From positions 95,964 to 159,963 of the forward strand of contig NZ_JAVXKG010000003.1 in NCBI RefSeq assembly GCF_036647415.1: a DNA stretch of 64,000 nucleotides, read 5' to 3'. This DNA comes from Empedobacter sp036647415. Lineage in GTDB: Bacteria; Bacteroidota; Bacteroidia; Flavobacteriales; Weeksellaceae. The notes under the pieces were generated by a model. The model saw only the letters and a list, made by a program, of their open reading frames with translations, did no database searches and was not told the origin of the DNA. Both the position numbers and the translations under genes were made by a program. Within the stretch, counting starts at the first letter, position 1, and every line of letters begins with the position of its first letter. Below are positions 9,275-17,047 of the stretch, piece by piece.

Positions 9275-9949
9275 ATGAAAAAAATATTCGTTTTATTTCC
9301 TATCTTTTTACTTCTATTTACATTGACAATGAATAGCTGTACACAAATAAAATCTTTTGCTGAAAAAGAAATTATTTCGCTGAAAAATATAAAAAATGGA
9401 GATTTAATCTTTGTTGGCGCGCAAACTGAAGAACTTTCGGGTGCAATAAGTCGTGTTACAAAAATTTCGGAGAAAACAAATTTTGACCATGTTGGTTTAA
9501 TCGAAAAAACATCAGATTCTATTTTCGTATTACATGCTGCGCCAATGGGTGGTTCGCAACGAGAGGAAATTAATCATTTTTATGCTTCACAAACCGAAAA
9601 AAAGAATAAAATTGTCATTTATCGATTACAAAAAGAATATCAAGCAACAATTCAAAATGCAATTACTAAAGCGAAAACAATGCTTGGAAAACCGTATAAT
9701 TGGTTGTATATCTTGAATGATGATGAATTATATTGTTCTGATTTTGTAGAAAGAGCTTTTAGAAATGATGAAGTTTTTGAATTAATTCCGATGAATTTCA
9801 AAAATAAAGAAACTGGAATTATTGATAATTTTTGGATTGATTTCTACAAAAAGAAAGGAAAAGAAGTTCCGCAAGATGAACCAGGAACAAATCCAAATCA
9901 GTTAGCAAGTTCAGAAAAATTAACTCGAATTGGGGAATTGAGATTTTAA
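9275..9949 (+). CDS. Lipoprotein of the YiiX/permuted NlpC-P60 papain-like family
   Basis: The 224-residue protein has a lipoprotein signal peptide ending in LTMNSC (Cys about residue 22). The domain is a circularly permuted papain-like fold as in YiiX: an early GDLIFVGAQ, then the catalytic His in FDHVGLIEK (about 73) and the catalytic Cys in LYCSDFVERAF (about 153). Such enzymes are amidases or peptidases, with peptidoglycan or lipid-linked substrates suggested for relatives; the substrate here is unknown. As a lipoprotein it should sit in the periplasm or on the outer membrane. It is divergent from the membrane protein at 8869-9231 and is followed by the repeat-rich region. Confidence 0.88.
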   Translation: MKKIFVLFPIFLLLFTLTMNSCTQIKSFAEKEIISLKNIKNGDLIFVGAQTEELSGAISRVTKISEKTNFDHVGLIEKTSDSIFVLHAAPMGGSQREEINHFYASQTEKKNKIVIYRLQKEYQATIQNAITKAKTMLGKPYNWLYILNDDELYCSDFVERAFRNDEVFELIPMNFKNKETGIIDNFWIDFYKKKGKEVPQDEPGTNPNQLASSEKLTRIGELRF

Positions 9950-9982
9950 AATTTTTATGTTTCTCAAATCAAATAGAAAAAA

Positions 9983-10050
9983 CTCTTCGACAAGCTCAGA
10001 GTGACAGAGATTTTTAAAAACTAATTTGTCATTCTGAGCCTGTCGAAGAA
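9983..10050. repeat. REP-like inverted pair A
   Basis: The left arm at 9983-10007 contains TCGACAAGCTCAGAGTGACA. The right arm at 10027-10050 is its imperfect reverse complement (about 21 of 24 positions). The arms are separated by 19 nt, so the unit can fold into a long hairpin. It lies between the YiiX-like gene and the GIY-YIG gene, 13 bp before the latter. Two further inverted pairs of the same family lie downstream of the GIY-YIG gene. Confidence 0.88.
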
Positions 10051-10063
10051 TAAATCTAAATTT

Positions 10064-10375
10064 ATGAAAAACTTGTATTTTGTCTATATTATTAAATGTT
10101 CTGATAATTCGTATTATGTTGGAATTACAAACAATCTCCTAAAAAGAATTAACGAACATAATAGCGGAATAGACTCTTATAGTTACACGTATTCGAGAAG
10201 ACCAGTAGAATTAGTTTTTAATCAAGAATTCATTGATGTAAACGAAGCGATAATTTTTGAGAAAAAATTAAAAGGTTGGAGTAGAGCAAAAAAAGAAGCA
10301 TTGATTAATAATAGATTTGAAGTTTTACCTCTATTATCAAAAAGTAAAAAAGACTCTTCGACAAGCTCAGAGTGA
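10064..10375 (+). CDS. Stand-alone GIY-YIG nuclease-domain protein (UPF0213/YhbQ-like)
   Basis: This 103-residue protein is essentially one GIY-YIG domain: FVYIIKCSDNSYYVGITNN (YVG replaces YIG, residues about 5-25), then LLKRINEHNSG (catalytic Arg region) and a downstream Glu in IIFEKKLKGWSRAKKEALI. That last segment is typical of the small YhbQ-type group, and a nuclease activity is expected. The gene is framed by REP-like repeats. Its last codons (DSSTSSE and the TGA stop) lie inside the left arm of repeat B, so its 3' end is made of repeat sequence. A role in moving or maintaining the repeats is possible but is inference only. Confidence 0.9.
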   Translation: MKNLYFVYIIKCSDNSYYVGITNNLLKRINEHNSGIDSYSYTYSRRPVELVFNQEFIDVNEAIIFEKKLKGWSRAKKEALINNRFEVLPLLSKSKKDSSTSSE

Positions 10376-10422
10376 CAGAACTTTTTAATAAACTAATTTA
10401 TCATTCTGAACTTGTCGAAGAA
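10354..10422. repeat. REP-like inverted pair B, overlapping the GIY-YIG stop codon
   Basis: The left arm (10354-10378) is identical over 25 nt to the left arm of pair A. The right arm (10399-10422) is its imperfect complement with the variant core CTGAACTTGTCGAAG. The loop is 20 nt. The first arm encodes the end of the GIY-YIG protein. Confidence 0.88.
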
Positions 10423-10474
10423 TAATTAAAAATAAGATGCAATTCTCAAATCAAATTCAAAACAACATCGAATC

Positions 10475-10500
10475 TGTCAAGCTGAAGTTATTTCAACTTC
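10475..10500. repeat. Second type of short palindromic repeat
   Basis: TGTCAAGCTGAAGTTATTTC plus six bases. AGCTGAA pairs imperfectly with TTCAACTT. A near-identical element (TGTCAAGCTGAATTTATTTC plus AGCTT) occurs at 52936-52962, next to another copy of the first repeat family, so the two types travel together. Confidence 0.75.
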
Positions 10501-10533
10501 GCATTAAAATTTAATCAAAAATAATAGAAAAAA

Positions 10534-10601
10534 CTCTCGACAAGTTCAGAGTGACAGAGTTTTTCAATAAATTATTTTGTCATTCTGAGCTTGTCGAAGA
10601 A
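10534..10601. repeat. REP-like inverted pair C
   Basis: The left arm (10534-10557, TCGACAAGTTCAGAGTGACA) and right arm (10578-10601) form a third hairpin of the family with a 20-nt loop. The sequence before the left arm (AATAGAAAAAACTC) also precedes pair A, and TTCTCAAATCAAAT is shared at 9961 and 10443, so the repeated unit is longer than the palindrome. The gap 10376-10656 holds only these repeats. Confidence 0.87.
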
Positions 10602-10656
10602 TAAAGCTTAATACAATTCATCTTCTCATAAAATAATTAATCCCTATTTTTACCAC

Positions 10657-10839
10657 ATGAAACAAAACATCATTTACAGTATTATTTTCTTTTTCGTGTT
10701 ATTCGGACTGAAATATTTATTTGATAAAAGCGATGTACAATCTATGCTGGTTTATTCGGCAATTGGGACGGTCATCTTTTTTATATACCGTGTTGTCATC
10801 AGAAAAATGTTGTACAAGCAAAAAGACCAAGAAAACTAA
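10657..10839 (+). CDS. Small (60 aa) membrane protein, hypothetical
   Basis: The 60-residue product starts MKQNIIYSIIFFFVLFGL, has two membrane segments (about residues 5-22 and 31-48) and a basic tail ending KDQEN. It has an ATG start and a strong terminator at its end. The stop codon sits in the loop of that terminator and overlaps the convergent bcp stop. No family was recognised; small two-helix proteins of this sort are common in Flavobacteriales. Confidence 0.65.
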   Translation: MKQNIIYSIIFFFVLFGLKYLFDKSDVQSMLVYSAIGTVIFFIYRVVIRKMLYKQKDQEN

Positions 10840-10857
10840 TTTTCTTGGTCTTTTTTT
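10821..10857. terminator. Bidirectional terminator shared by two convergent genes
   Basis: A perfect 15-bp stem (AAAAGACCAAGAAAA / TTTTCTTGGTCTTTT) closes a 4-nt loop CTAA. The loop contains the TAA of the rightward gene and the TAG of the leftward bcp gene. T runs follow on both strands. Confidence 0.95.
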
Positions 10858-11288
10858 ATTACTTCCATCGATTGCTCGATGTGTATTGTTGCGTTATTTG
10901 AAACGATGTGTTCTATTAACATTCCTCGTTTATTGAATACAAAAGTTTCGCGCGGTGTGATTAATCCAAATGTTTTTTTCACACCTAATCGTTTGGTCAA
11001 CTTTCCTCCTTTATCCGAAAGTAACGGGAAATTAAGTTGATGTTTGGTATAAAATTTCTCATGAGATGATGTTGATTGTCCATTAATCCCGATAATTATA
11101 GCATCTAACGCATTGAAATCTGCATTTACATCACGAAATTCACACACTTCTTTGGTACAAGTTGGCGTAAAATCCATCGGGTAAAAGAATAGTACAAAGT
11201 ATTTTTTATATAAAAATTCATCCGAATTGAACCAGTTTCCTTTATTATCTTCCAACGAAAAAGTTGGTATATGTTCACCTAAATTCAT
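10836..11288 (-). CDS. Bcp-type peroxiredoxin (AhpC/TSA family)
   Basis: This 150-residue thiol peroxidase reduces hydrogen and organic peroxides with electrons from thioredoxin. The peroxidatic Cys lies in FTPTCTKEVCEFRD (about residue 42), preceded by FFYPMDF. The second Cys five residues later is the resolving-Cys position of many Bcp proteins. The C-terminal end KDQEN is encoded by the terminator stem. It overlaps queD by 4 bp and is the last gene of the leftward run birA-idi-queD-bcp. Confidence 0.92.
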   Translation of the reverse strand: MNLGEHIPTFSLEDNKGNWFNSDEFLYKKYFVLFFYPMDFTPTCTKEVCEFRDVNADFNALDAIIIGINGQSTSSHEKFYTKHQLNFPLLSDKGGKLTKRLGVKKTFGLITPRETFVFNKRGMLIEHIVSNNATIHIEQSMEVIKKDQEN

Positions 11289-11695
11289 TTTCCGTCGTAT
11301 TCTACAAAGTTGCGTGGTGTTTCGTATAGTGTAACTTTCAATTCTAAATCTGAAGCTAATTTTGCTCTAATTTTATTCCAAATCAAAATCACAATATTTT
11401 CTGCTGTCGGGTTTGTATTTTTAAATTCTTCTATATCAATATTCAAGTTTTTATGATCCAAATAATCTTCCACTTCAACCTCTATAATTTTTCGTAATTC
11501 GTCCAAATTCATCACAAAACCAGTTTCGGGATCAACTTCTCCTTTTACCGCAACTATAATTTCGTAATTATGACCATGAAAATTTGGAAATGAACATTTT
11601 CCGAAAATTTCTAGATTTTTTTCATCACTCCAATTCTGATTAAACAATCGATGAGCAGCATTAAAATGAGCTTTTCTGTTTACAGTTACTTTCAT
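11285..11695 (-). CDS. queD: 6-carboxy-5,6,7,8-tetrahydropterin synthase (QueD/PTPS family)
   Basis: QueD converts dihydroneopterin triphosphate to 6-carboxytetrahydropterin, the second step toward queuosine. The 136-residue protein carries the zinc His ligands in FNAAHRL and FHGHNYEI, the catalytic Cys in FGKCSFPN, and the DHKNLN and PTAEN motifs of the PTPS fold. It overlaps bcp by 4 bp and lies 12 bp after idi. No other queuosine gene is in the window. A tetrahydrobiopterin-type activity cannot be excluded by sequence alone. Confidence 0.93.
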   Translation of the reverse strand: MKVTVNRKAHFNAAHRLFNQNWSDEKNLEIFGKCSFPNFHGHNYEIIVAVKGEVDPETGFVMNLDELRKIIEVEVEDYLDHKNLNIDIEEFKNTNPTAENIVILIWNKIRAKLASDLELKVTLYETPRNFVEYDGK

Positions 11696-11707
11696 CTGTT
11701 TATATTT

Positions 11708-12223
11708 TTAGGCTTCTATATACGAAACGTAATTTTCAAAAATTATTTTGAACCAAGCGGTATAATTTTGTGGATTTTTTTCGATATCTTTCTTCAAATC
11801 CATCAAATCAACCCAACGATACGCCATTACTTCATCTGGATTTAGTTGTGGTTCTTCATCAAAAGTTCCGATAAAAACATGATCCAATTCGTGTTCTGTC
11901 AAATTATTATCCAAATGTGCTTTATAAATAAAACTAAATTTGAATTCTAAATCGCAATCAAATCCCATTTCTTCTTGCAAACGTCTGTGCGCCGCTTGTT
12001 CGTAAGTTTCGTTATCGCGCGGATGACTGCAACATGTATTTGTCCATAAAGTTGGCGAATGATATTTACTTGCAGCACGTTGCTGAATCATCAATTCGCC
12101 ATTAGAATTGAACACAAAAACTGAAAATGCGCGATGTAACAAACCTGCGACATGCGCTTGTTGTTTTTCCATCAATCCTAATTTTTGATCATCTTGATCA
12201 ACTAAAACCACGAATTCTTTCAT
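11708..12223 (-). CDS. idi: Isopentenyl-diphosphate delta-isomerase, type 1
   Basis: Idi interconverts isopentenyl and dimethylallyl diphosphate for isoprenoid and quinone synthesis. This 171-residue Nudix-fold protein has the active-site Cys in LWTNTCCSHPRD, the Nudix-like AAHRRLQEEMGFDCDLE and the acidic metal site TEHELDHVF. Length and motifs match type 1 enzymes. It is part of the leftward run with birA and queD, with 27 bp separating it from birA. Confidence 0.95.
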   Translation of the reverse strand: MKEFVVLVDQDDQKLGLMEKQQAHVAGLLHRAFSVFVFNSNGELMIQQRAASKYHSPTLWTNTCCSHPRDNETYEQAAHRRLQEEMGFDCDLEFKFSFIYKAHLDNNLTEHELDHVFIGTFDEEPQLNPDEVMAYRWVDLMDLKKDIEKNPQNYTAWFKIIFENYVSYIEA

Positions 12224-12250
12224 CTAACAAAAATAACCTTTTATGTGTGA

Positions 12251-12964
12251 TTAAAAAAGAAGTTCTATCTCTTTGTGTTTAAATTCTCTTAACTGATTAT
12301 CTATTTCGATAACCAAATTCCCAGCTTCATTTACATCTCTAATTATACCGTCTACTTCTACTCCATCTAATTTGAATTGTGAGATTTCATCTTTTCTAAA
12401 AAGATTATTTAAATAAGTTTTATGAATCAAATTGAATTTCTTTTGTTCTAAAATGTGGTATTCTTTTTGGAAATTCGTCATCAAATCTGTCAAAATTACT
12501 TCGATGTCATATTGTGTGTCAGTAATATTTTTTAATGAAGAGGCTTTTGGTAAATGATTAAAATCAGTTTGATTGATGTTAATTCCTATTCCAATAATTG
12601 AATGCATAATATGATTAGAACGGTGATTTTCGATTAAAATACCACAAACCTTTTTATCGTTCAAAATAATATCATTTGGCCATTTTACATTACTTTTTGG
12701 GTGAAATTGTTTTAAAAACAGGCAAATTGTGTTCGAAATCCATTCGTTGAAATAAATTAATTCTTGAAAACTATAATCTGTTTTTAACAAAAAACTAAAG
12801 GTTAAATTTTCTCCATCTACAACTTTCCACTCATTTCCAGCGTAACCTTTTCCTTTGGTTTGATTTTTAGCATGTATGACAGTCCAACTATTGGCATCTT
12901 TTTTGGATAATTCCATTAGAAATTCGTTGGTATTAGGCAAAGAGTCAAAACTTATCAAGTTCAT
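12251..12964 (-). CDS. birA: Biotin--[acetyl-CoA-carboxylase] ligase
   Basis: BirA activates biotin with ATP and attaches it to a lysine of the carboxylase carrier protein. The 237-residue protein is the catalytic form without a DNA-binding repressor domain. It shows the biotinyl-AMP loop as KGKGYAGNEW (equivalent of GRGRxG), VKWPNDI for biotin binding, and GIGININ. The absence of an N-terminal helix-turn-helix means it should not regulate transcription. It is the first gene of the leftward run and is divergent from rsfS. Confidence 0.95.
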   Translation of the reverse strand: MNLISFDSLPNTNEFLMELSKKDANSWTVIHAKNQTKGKGYAGNEWKVVDGENLTFSFLLKTDYSFQELIYFNEWISNTICLFLKQFHPKSNVKWPNDIILNDKKVCGILIENHRSNHIMHSIIGIGININQTDFNHLPKASSLKNITDTQYDIEVILTDLMTNFQKEYHILEQKKFNLIHKTYLNNLFRKDEISQFKLDGVEVDGIIRDVNEAGNLVIEIDNQLREFKHKEIELLF

Positions 12965-13031
12965 TTTTATAATTAATTTTATCTAGTGGTTAAAGTTATT
13001 TTAAAAAGTTCATAGTTTGGTAAGGATTCAC

Positions 13032-13039
13032 TAAATTTG
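13032..13039 (+). promoter_or_regulatory. -7 box for rsfS-ftsH
   Basis: TAAATTTG matches TAnnTTTG exactly, 18 nt before the rsfS ATG. A TTTG at 13016 is too close to be a standard -33 element. Confidence 0.6.
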
Positions 13040-13057
13040 CCAATTACAAAATAAAAG

Positions 13058-13426
13058 ATGGTAGATACACAATATACAAAAGACTTGCTAGATAGCATTG
13101 TTGATGGAATAACAAACGTTAAAGGAGAAGAAATTACAATTTTAGATTTAAGAGAAATTGAAAATGCTTTTTGTGAATACTTTGTAGTTTGTACAGGAAA
13201 TTCGAACACACAAGTAAGTTCTTTAGCTGGTTCTATAGAAAGAACCGTAAAAACTGAAATGGGAGAAAGACCTTTCCATATAGAAGGAAAACAAAATAAT
13301 CAATGGATTTTAATGGACTACACACATGTAATTGTTCATATTTTTCAAAAAGATCAAAGAGAATATTACGATATCGAAAGTTTATGGGGTGACGCTATAG
13401 AAACTCGTATCGAAATGGAATATTAA
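13058..13426 (+). CDS. rsfS: Ribosome silencing factor RsfS
   Basis: RsfS binds uL14 on the large subunit and blocks subunit joining in stationary phase or starvation. The 122-residue protein contains the family signatures DLREIENAFCEYFVVCTGNS, WILMDYTHVIVHIF and the acidic YYDIESLWGD. It is 24 bp upstream of ftsH and has a good -7 box, so it leads the rsfS-ftsH unit, an order common in Flavobacteriia. Confidence 0.97.
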   Translation: MVDTQYTKDLLDSIVDGITNVKGEEITILDLREIENAFCEYFVVCTGNSNTQVSSLAGSIERTVKTEMGERPFHIEGKQNNQWILMDYTHVIVHIFQKDQREYYDIESLWGDAIETRIEMEY

Positions 13427-13450
13427 TCGTAAAACTGAAACCAAAATAAA

Positions 13451-15463
13451 TTGAAAAAAAATAATTTTAAACCATCGGGGTTTAATCCTACGTGGATTTA
13501 TGCCATTATTGGGTTATTGCTGATTGCCTTTTTATTATTTTCTGATAATATTGGCGGAATGGGTGGTCCAACCAAAAATATAGACCGTACGACTTTCCTT
13601 AGCTATGTACAAAAAGGCTACGTAAAAGAAGCTGATTTAGAAAAGGAAACTGGTAGAGTAAATATTTTTTTGACAGACGAAGCTCTAAATAAAGAAGAGT
13701 TTAAAAAATTCAAGAAAACTGACAACGGTTTATCTAGTTTTGGAGGTCCTTCAGCAAACTTTACATTTAATGTAGCTGATGCAGGAAATTTTGAAAAAGA
13801 TTTTTATGCTAATGTTGAAAAAAGCCCAAATAAAACAGCAAAACTAAATACGGTTGTCTCAAGCGGATTTAGTAGCTTATTCACTAATCTTTTTATAACT
13901 TTAATTTTCTTTGGCTTAATCTATTTCTTTTTATTTAGAAAAATGGGCGCTGGAGGATCTGCAGGTGGAAGCGGAGGAATTTTCTCAGTAGGAAAATCTA
14001 AAGCTAAATTATTTGAAGGAGATGATCACATCAAAACAACATTCAAAGATGTTGCTGGTTTAGAAGGAGCAAAAGAAGAAATCGAAGAAATTGTAGAATT
14101 CTTAAAAAACCCTGATAAATTCACAAAATTGGGTGGTAAAATTCCAAAAGGAGCATTATTAGTAGGACCTCCGGGTACTGGTAAAACTTTATTAGCAAAA
14201 GCAGTTGCTGGTGAAGCTAAAGTTCCATTTTTCTCTTTATCAGGTTCAGATTTTGTTGAAATGTTTGTAGGTGTTGGTGCATCTCGTGTTCGTGACTTAT
14301 TCAAAAATGCTAAAGAAAAATCACCATCAATTATTTTTATTGATGAGATTGATGCAATTGGTAGAGCACGTGGAAAATCTAATTTTACAGGATCTAACGA
14401 CGAACGCGAAAATACATTGAACCAATTATTAACAGAAATGGATGGTTTTGGTACAGAATCTAACGTTATTGTAATTGGAGCAACAAACCGTTCGGACGTT
14501 TTAGATAAAGCATTATTACGTCCAGGTCGTTTTGACCGTATCATCAATGTTGATTTACCTGAATTAAACGAACGTAAAGAAATTTTTCAAGTTCATTTAC
14601 GTCCTTTAAAATTAGGAGAAGATGTTGAAGTAGAATTTTTAGCAAAACAAACGCCAGGTTTTTCTGGTGCAGATATATCTAATGTTTGTAACGAAGCAGC
14701 TTTAGTTGCTGCGCGTAAAAACAAAGAAGTTGTAGAAAAACAAGATTTCTTAGATGCTGTCGACCGTATTATTGGTGGATTAGAGAAAAGAAGTAAAGTT
14801 ATCAAACCTTCAGAAAAAAGACGTATCGCTTATCACGAAGCAGGTCATGCAACTATTGGTTGGTTAACAGAGCACGCAGCTCCACTAATCAAAGTAACAA
14901 TAGTTCCACGTGGACGTTCTTTAGGTGCAGCTTGGTATTTACCAGAAGAAAGACAAATTACAACGACAGAACAAATGTTAGACGAAATGTGTATGACAAT
15001 GGGTGGTCGTGCTGCAGAGCAAGTTGTATTAGGTAATATTTCTACTGGTGCATTAAGCGATTTAGAAAAAGTGACGAAACAAGCTTCTGCAATGATTAGT
15101 ATCTATGGTCTGAACAAAGAAATTGGTAACGTATCTTACTATGATTCTTCTGGACAAAATGAATACGGCTTTAGTAAACCATATTCAGAAAAAACAGCTC
15201 AAATCATAGATCAAGAAGTTAAAGCAATGATTGAAGCGCAATACGAAAGAGCAAAACAAATTTTAGTAGAAAATCGTGATAAACTAGATATTTTAGCTGA
15301 TAAATTAATAGAAAAAGAAGTTATTTTTAGAGAAGACTTAGAAGAAATTTTCGGAAAAAGAGAATTTGTAAACGAGTTAGATAAAGTTGAACAACAAGAG
15401 GAAGATGCAATTAATGCAAATCCAGAACAAGTTATTCAACCAGAATCTGGAAATGATATTTAA
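13451..15463 (+). CDS. ftsH: ATP-dependent zinc metalloprotease FtsH
   Basis: FtsH is a membrane-anchored AAA+ protease that degrades misfolded membrane proteins and regulatory substrates. The 670-residue protein has membrane segments at about 14-32 and 140-160, Walker A GPPGTGKT (about 239-246), Walker B IIFIDEIDAIG, the second region of homology (ATNRSDVLDKALLRPGRFDR) and the zinc motif HEAGH (462-466). The start is TTG: no in-frame ATG occurs before residue 36, and starting there would remove the first membrane helix. A terminator follows. Confidence 0.98.
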   Translation: MKKNNFKPSGFNPTWIYAIIGLLLIAFLLFSDNIGGMGGPTKNIDRTTFLSYVQKGYVKEADLEKETGRVNIFLTDEALNKEEFKKFKKTDNGLSSFGGPSANFTFNVADAGNFEKDFYANVEKSPNKTAKLNTVVSSGFSSLFTNLFITLIFFGLIYFFLFRKMGAGGSAGGSGGIFSVGKSKAKLFEGDDHIKTTFKDVAGLEGAKEEIEEIVEFLKNPDKFTKLGGKIPKGALLVGPPGTGKTLLAKAVAGEAKVPFFSLSGSDFVEMFVGVGASRVRDLFKNAKEKSPSIIFIDEIDAIGRARGKSNFTGSNDERENTLNQLLTEMDGFGTESNVIVIGATNRSDVLDKALLRPGRFDRIINVDLPELNERKEIFQVHLRPLKLGEDVEVEFLAKQTPGFSGADISNVCNEAALVAARKNKEVVEKQDFLDAVDRIIGGLEKRSKVIKPSEKRRIAYHEAGHATIGWLTEHAAPLIKVTIVPRGRSLGAAWYLPEERQITTTEQMLDEMCMTMGGRAAEQVVLGNISTGALSDLEKVTKQASAMISIYGLNKEIGNVSYYDSSGQNEYGFSKPYSEKTAQIIDQEVKAMIEAQYERAKQILVENRDKLDILADKLIEKEVIFREDLEEIFGKREFVNELDKVEQQEEDAINANPEQVIQPESGNDI

Positions 15464-15482
15464 AAAATAATCAATACTGTTA

Positions 15483-15515
15483 AAAAAATCGTCTTATTTA
15501 GACGATTTTTTTTTT
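15483..15515 (+). terminator. Terminator after ftsH
   Basis: A 12-bp stem AAAAAATCGTCT / AGACGATTTTTT with a 5-nt loop is followed by T. It suggests that the LUD-cdsA-psd genes have their own promoter. Confidence 0.9.
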
Positions 15516-15590
15516 GCTTATTATTATATTGACAATTTTCATTATCTTTAAAATTAAATTATGTAATTTCGCATTAAATCATGAGTATTC

Positions 15591-16196
15591 ATGTGGAAAG
15601 CAATTAAAAACCTACTAAAAAAAGCAAATCAACAATCTGAGAATAAATCGGAGGAAAATCATATTGATTTATTTCACCCGAATTATACTGAGAGTAATGC
15701 TTCTATGGACGAAATTTTCGCGACCAATTTTAATGCTGGTGGTGGACATTTTCTATTTTGCGATAATAATGACGAGGCTTTTCAGAATTTAAAAGAAATT
15801 GTAAAATACGAAAACGTAACTGAGTTGATTTGTTTAGACAAACAATTGCAGCAAATCTTAACAACTATAGATGTGCCTTTTGTAGAAAAACTAAACGATT
15901 CTCGCTACACATTAAGTTTTCTTAATTGCGAATTCTTAATTGCTTTTGATGGTAGTATTATGCTTTCGGCTCATCAAACTTGTGGAAGAAATATAGACGA
16001 TTTTCCGACAAATTTTATTATCTATGCACGCCCTTCGCAACTTGTTGAAAATGTTGGCGCGGCTTTACAAAAATTACGAACACTAAAAAAAGACAATCTT
16101 CCATCTAAAATTACTTCGATTCGAGGAAAAAATATGCACAAATTTCCAAATGTACAGAATGCGAAGAATATTTATTTGTTATTGGTTGAAGAATAA
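15591..16196 (+). CDS. LUD-domain protein (LutC/YkgG-like)
   Basis: This 201-residue protein resembles the LUD domain of lactate-utilisation proteins: MDEIFATNFNAGGG at about residue 40, a central EFLIAFDGSIMLSA and HQTCGRNIDDFPTNFIIYA. The Bacteroidota members next to ftsH and cdsA are usually stand-alone, without the iron-sulfur LutA/LutB partners, and none occurs here. It is 2 bp from cdsA and probably co-transcribed with it. A direct role in lactate oxidation is therefore doubtful; the function is unassigned. Confidence 0.8.
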   Translation: MWKAIKNLLKKANQQSENKSEENHIDLFHPNYTESNASMDEIFATNFNAGGGHFLFCDNNDEAFQNLKEIVKYENVTELICLDKQLQQILTTIDVPFVEKLNDSRYTLSFLNCEFLIAFDGSIMLSAHQTCGRNIDDFPTNFIIYARPSQLVENVGAALQKLRTLKKDNLPSKITSIRGKNMHKFPNVQNAKNIYLLLVEE

Positions 16197-16198
16197 CC

Positions 16199-17047
16199 AT
16201 GAAAAATTTAGCAATTAGAGCTTTCTCTGGACTTATCTACGCGATTATTATATTTCTAGGCACAACAATCCATCCAAAAGGATTAATTACTTTGATGATC
16301 GTTTTTGGACTTTTTTGTTTGTACGAATTTTTTAAAATCACAAAACTTACTTCTAAAATTTATCAATTAGGAGCTTTATTAGCTGCCTTAATTGTATATG
16401 GTTATTATGGAAAAGAATTTTTAGAAGCCTTCGAAACTTCTAATCATTATTATTTTCACTTAAAAAGTCTTTACTTTATTATACCTGTTTTATTTGTTTT
16501 TAGTATTTATATCATATTTAAATCTACAAATGAATTATTAAACGATTTTGGAAAAGCAACTTTAGGCTTAACCTACATTATTGCTCCATTCGCTTTAGCA
16601 CTAACTTTACCTAGTTTTGATTACAACTTAGGAGAAAAGGTAATGCACTACGAAGTATTCTTTGTTTTTTTATTACTTTGGTGTAGCGATACATTTGCCT
16701 ATTTAACAGGAAACTTAATTGGAAAACATAAATTGGCACCAAAAATTTCTGGTGCAAAAACATGGGAAGGCTTTTTTGGAGGAATTGTTTTTACAATTTT
16801 AACAGGATTTTTGATTCAAAAATATTTTGGAGAAAACTTACACGGTAATTGGATGATTATCGGGTTAATTGTAGCTGCTTTAGGTCCAATTGGTGATTTG
16901 ACAGAATCTAAATTAAAACGTTTTTTCGATGTAAAAGATAGTAGTAATTTAATTCCAGGTCACGGAGGTTTTTTAGATCGGCTAGATAGTTTTATATTTG
17001 TCGTTCCATTTATCTATTTATATTATTTACTAGTATATACTTTATGA
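16199..17047 (+). CDS. cdsA: Phosphatidate cytidylyltransferase
   Basis: CdsA forms CDP-diacylglycerol from CTP and phosphatidic acid, the branch point of phospholipid synthesis. The 282-residue polytopic protein has about seven to eight membrane helices and the C-terminal signature running from SKLKRFFDVKDSSNLIPGHG into GFLDRLDS. It overlaps psd by 4 bp, which couples the first and last enzymes of the phosphatidylethanolamine branch. Phosphatidylserine synthase is not in the window. Confidence 0.97.
   Translation: MKNLAIRAFSGLIYAIIIFLGTTIHPKGLITLMIVFGLFCLYEFFKITKLTSKIYQLGALLAALIVYGYYGKEFLEAFETSNHYYFHLKSLYFIIPVLFVFSIYIIFKSTNELLNDFGKATLGLTYIIAPFALALTLPSFDYNLGEKVMHYEVFFVFLLLWCSDTFAYLTGNLIGKHKLAPKISGAKTWEGFFGGIVFTILTGFLIQKYFGENLHGNWMIIGLIVAALGPIGDLTESKLKRFFDVKDSSNLIPGHGGFLDRLDSFIFVVPFIYLYYLLVYTL

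Noticed and set aside
9983..10601. Possible CRISPR-like array from repeated 24-nt units
   Set aside because: The units are paired in inverted orientation, spacing is irregular, a coding gene lies between them and no cas gene is present. They fit a REP-like family.
14026..14547. 173-residue open frame on the minus strand inside ftsH
   Set aside because: It is antisense to the strongly conserved AAA+ domain of ftsH. It arises from codon bias on the opposite strand and has no start context or homology.
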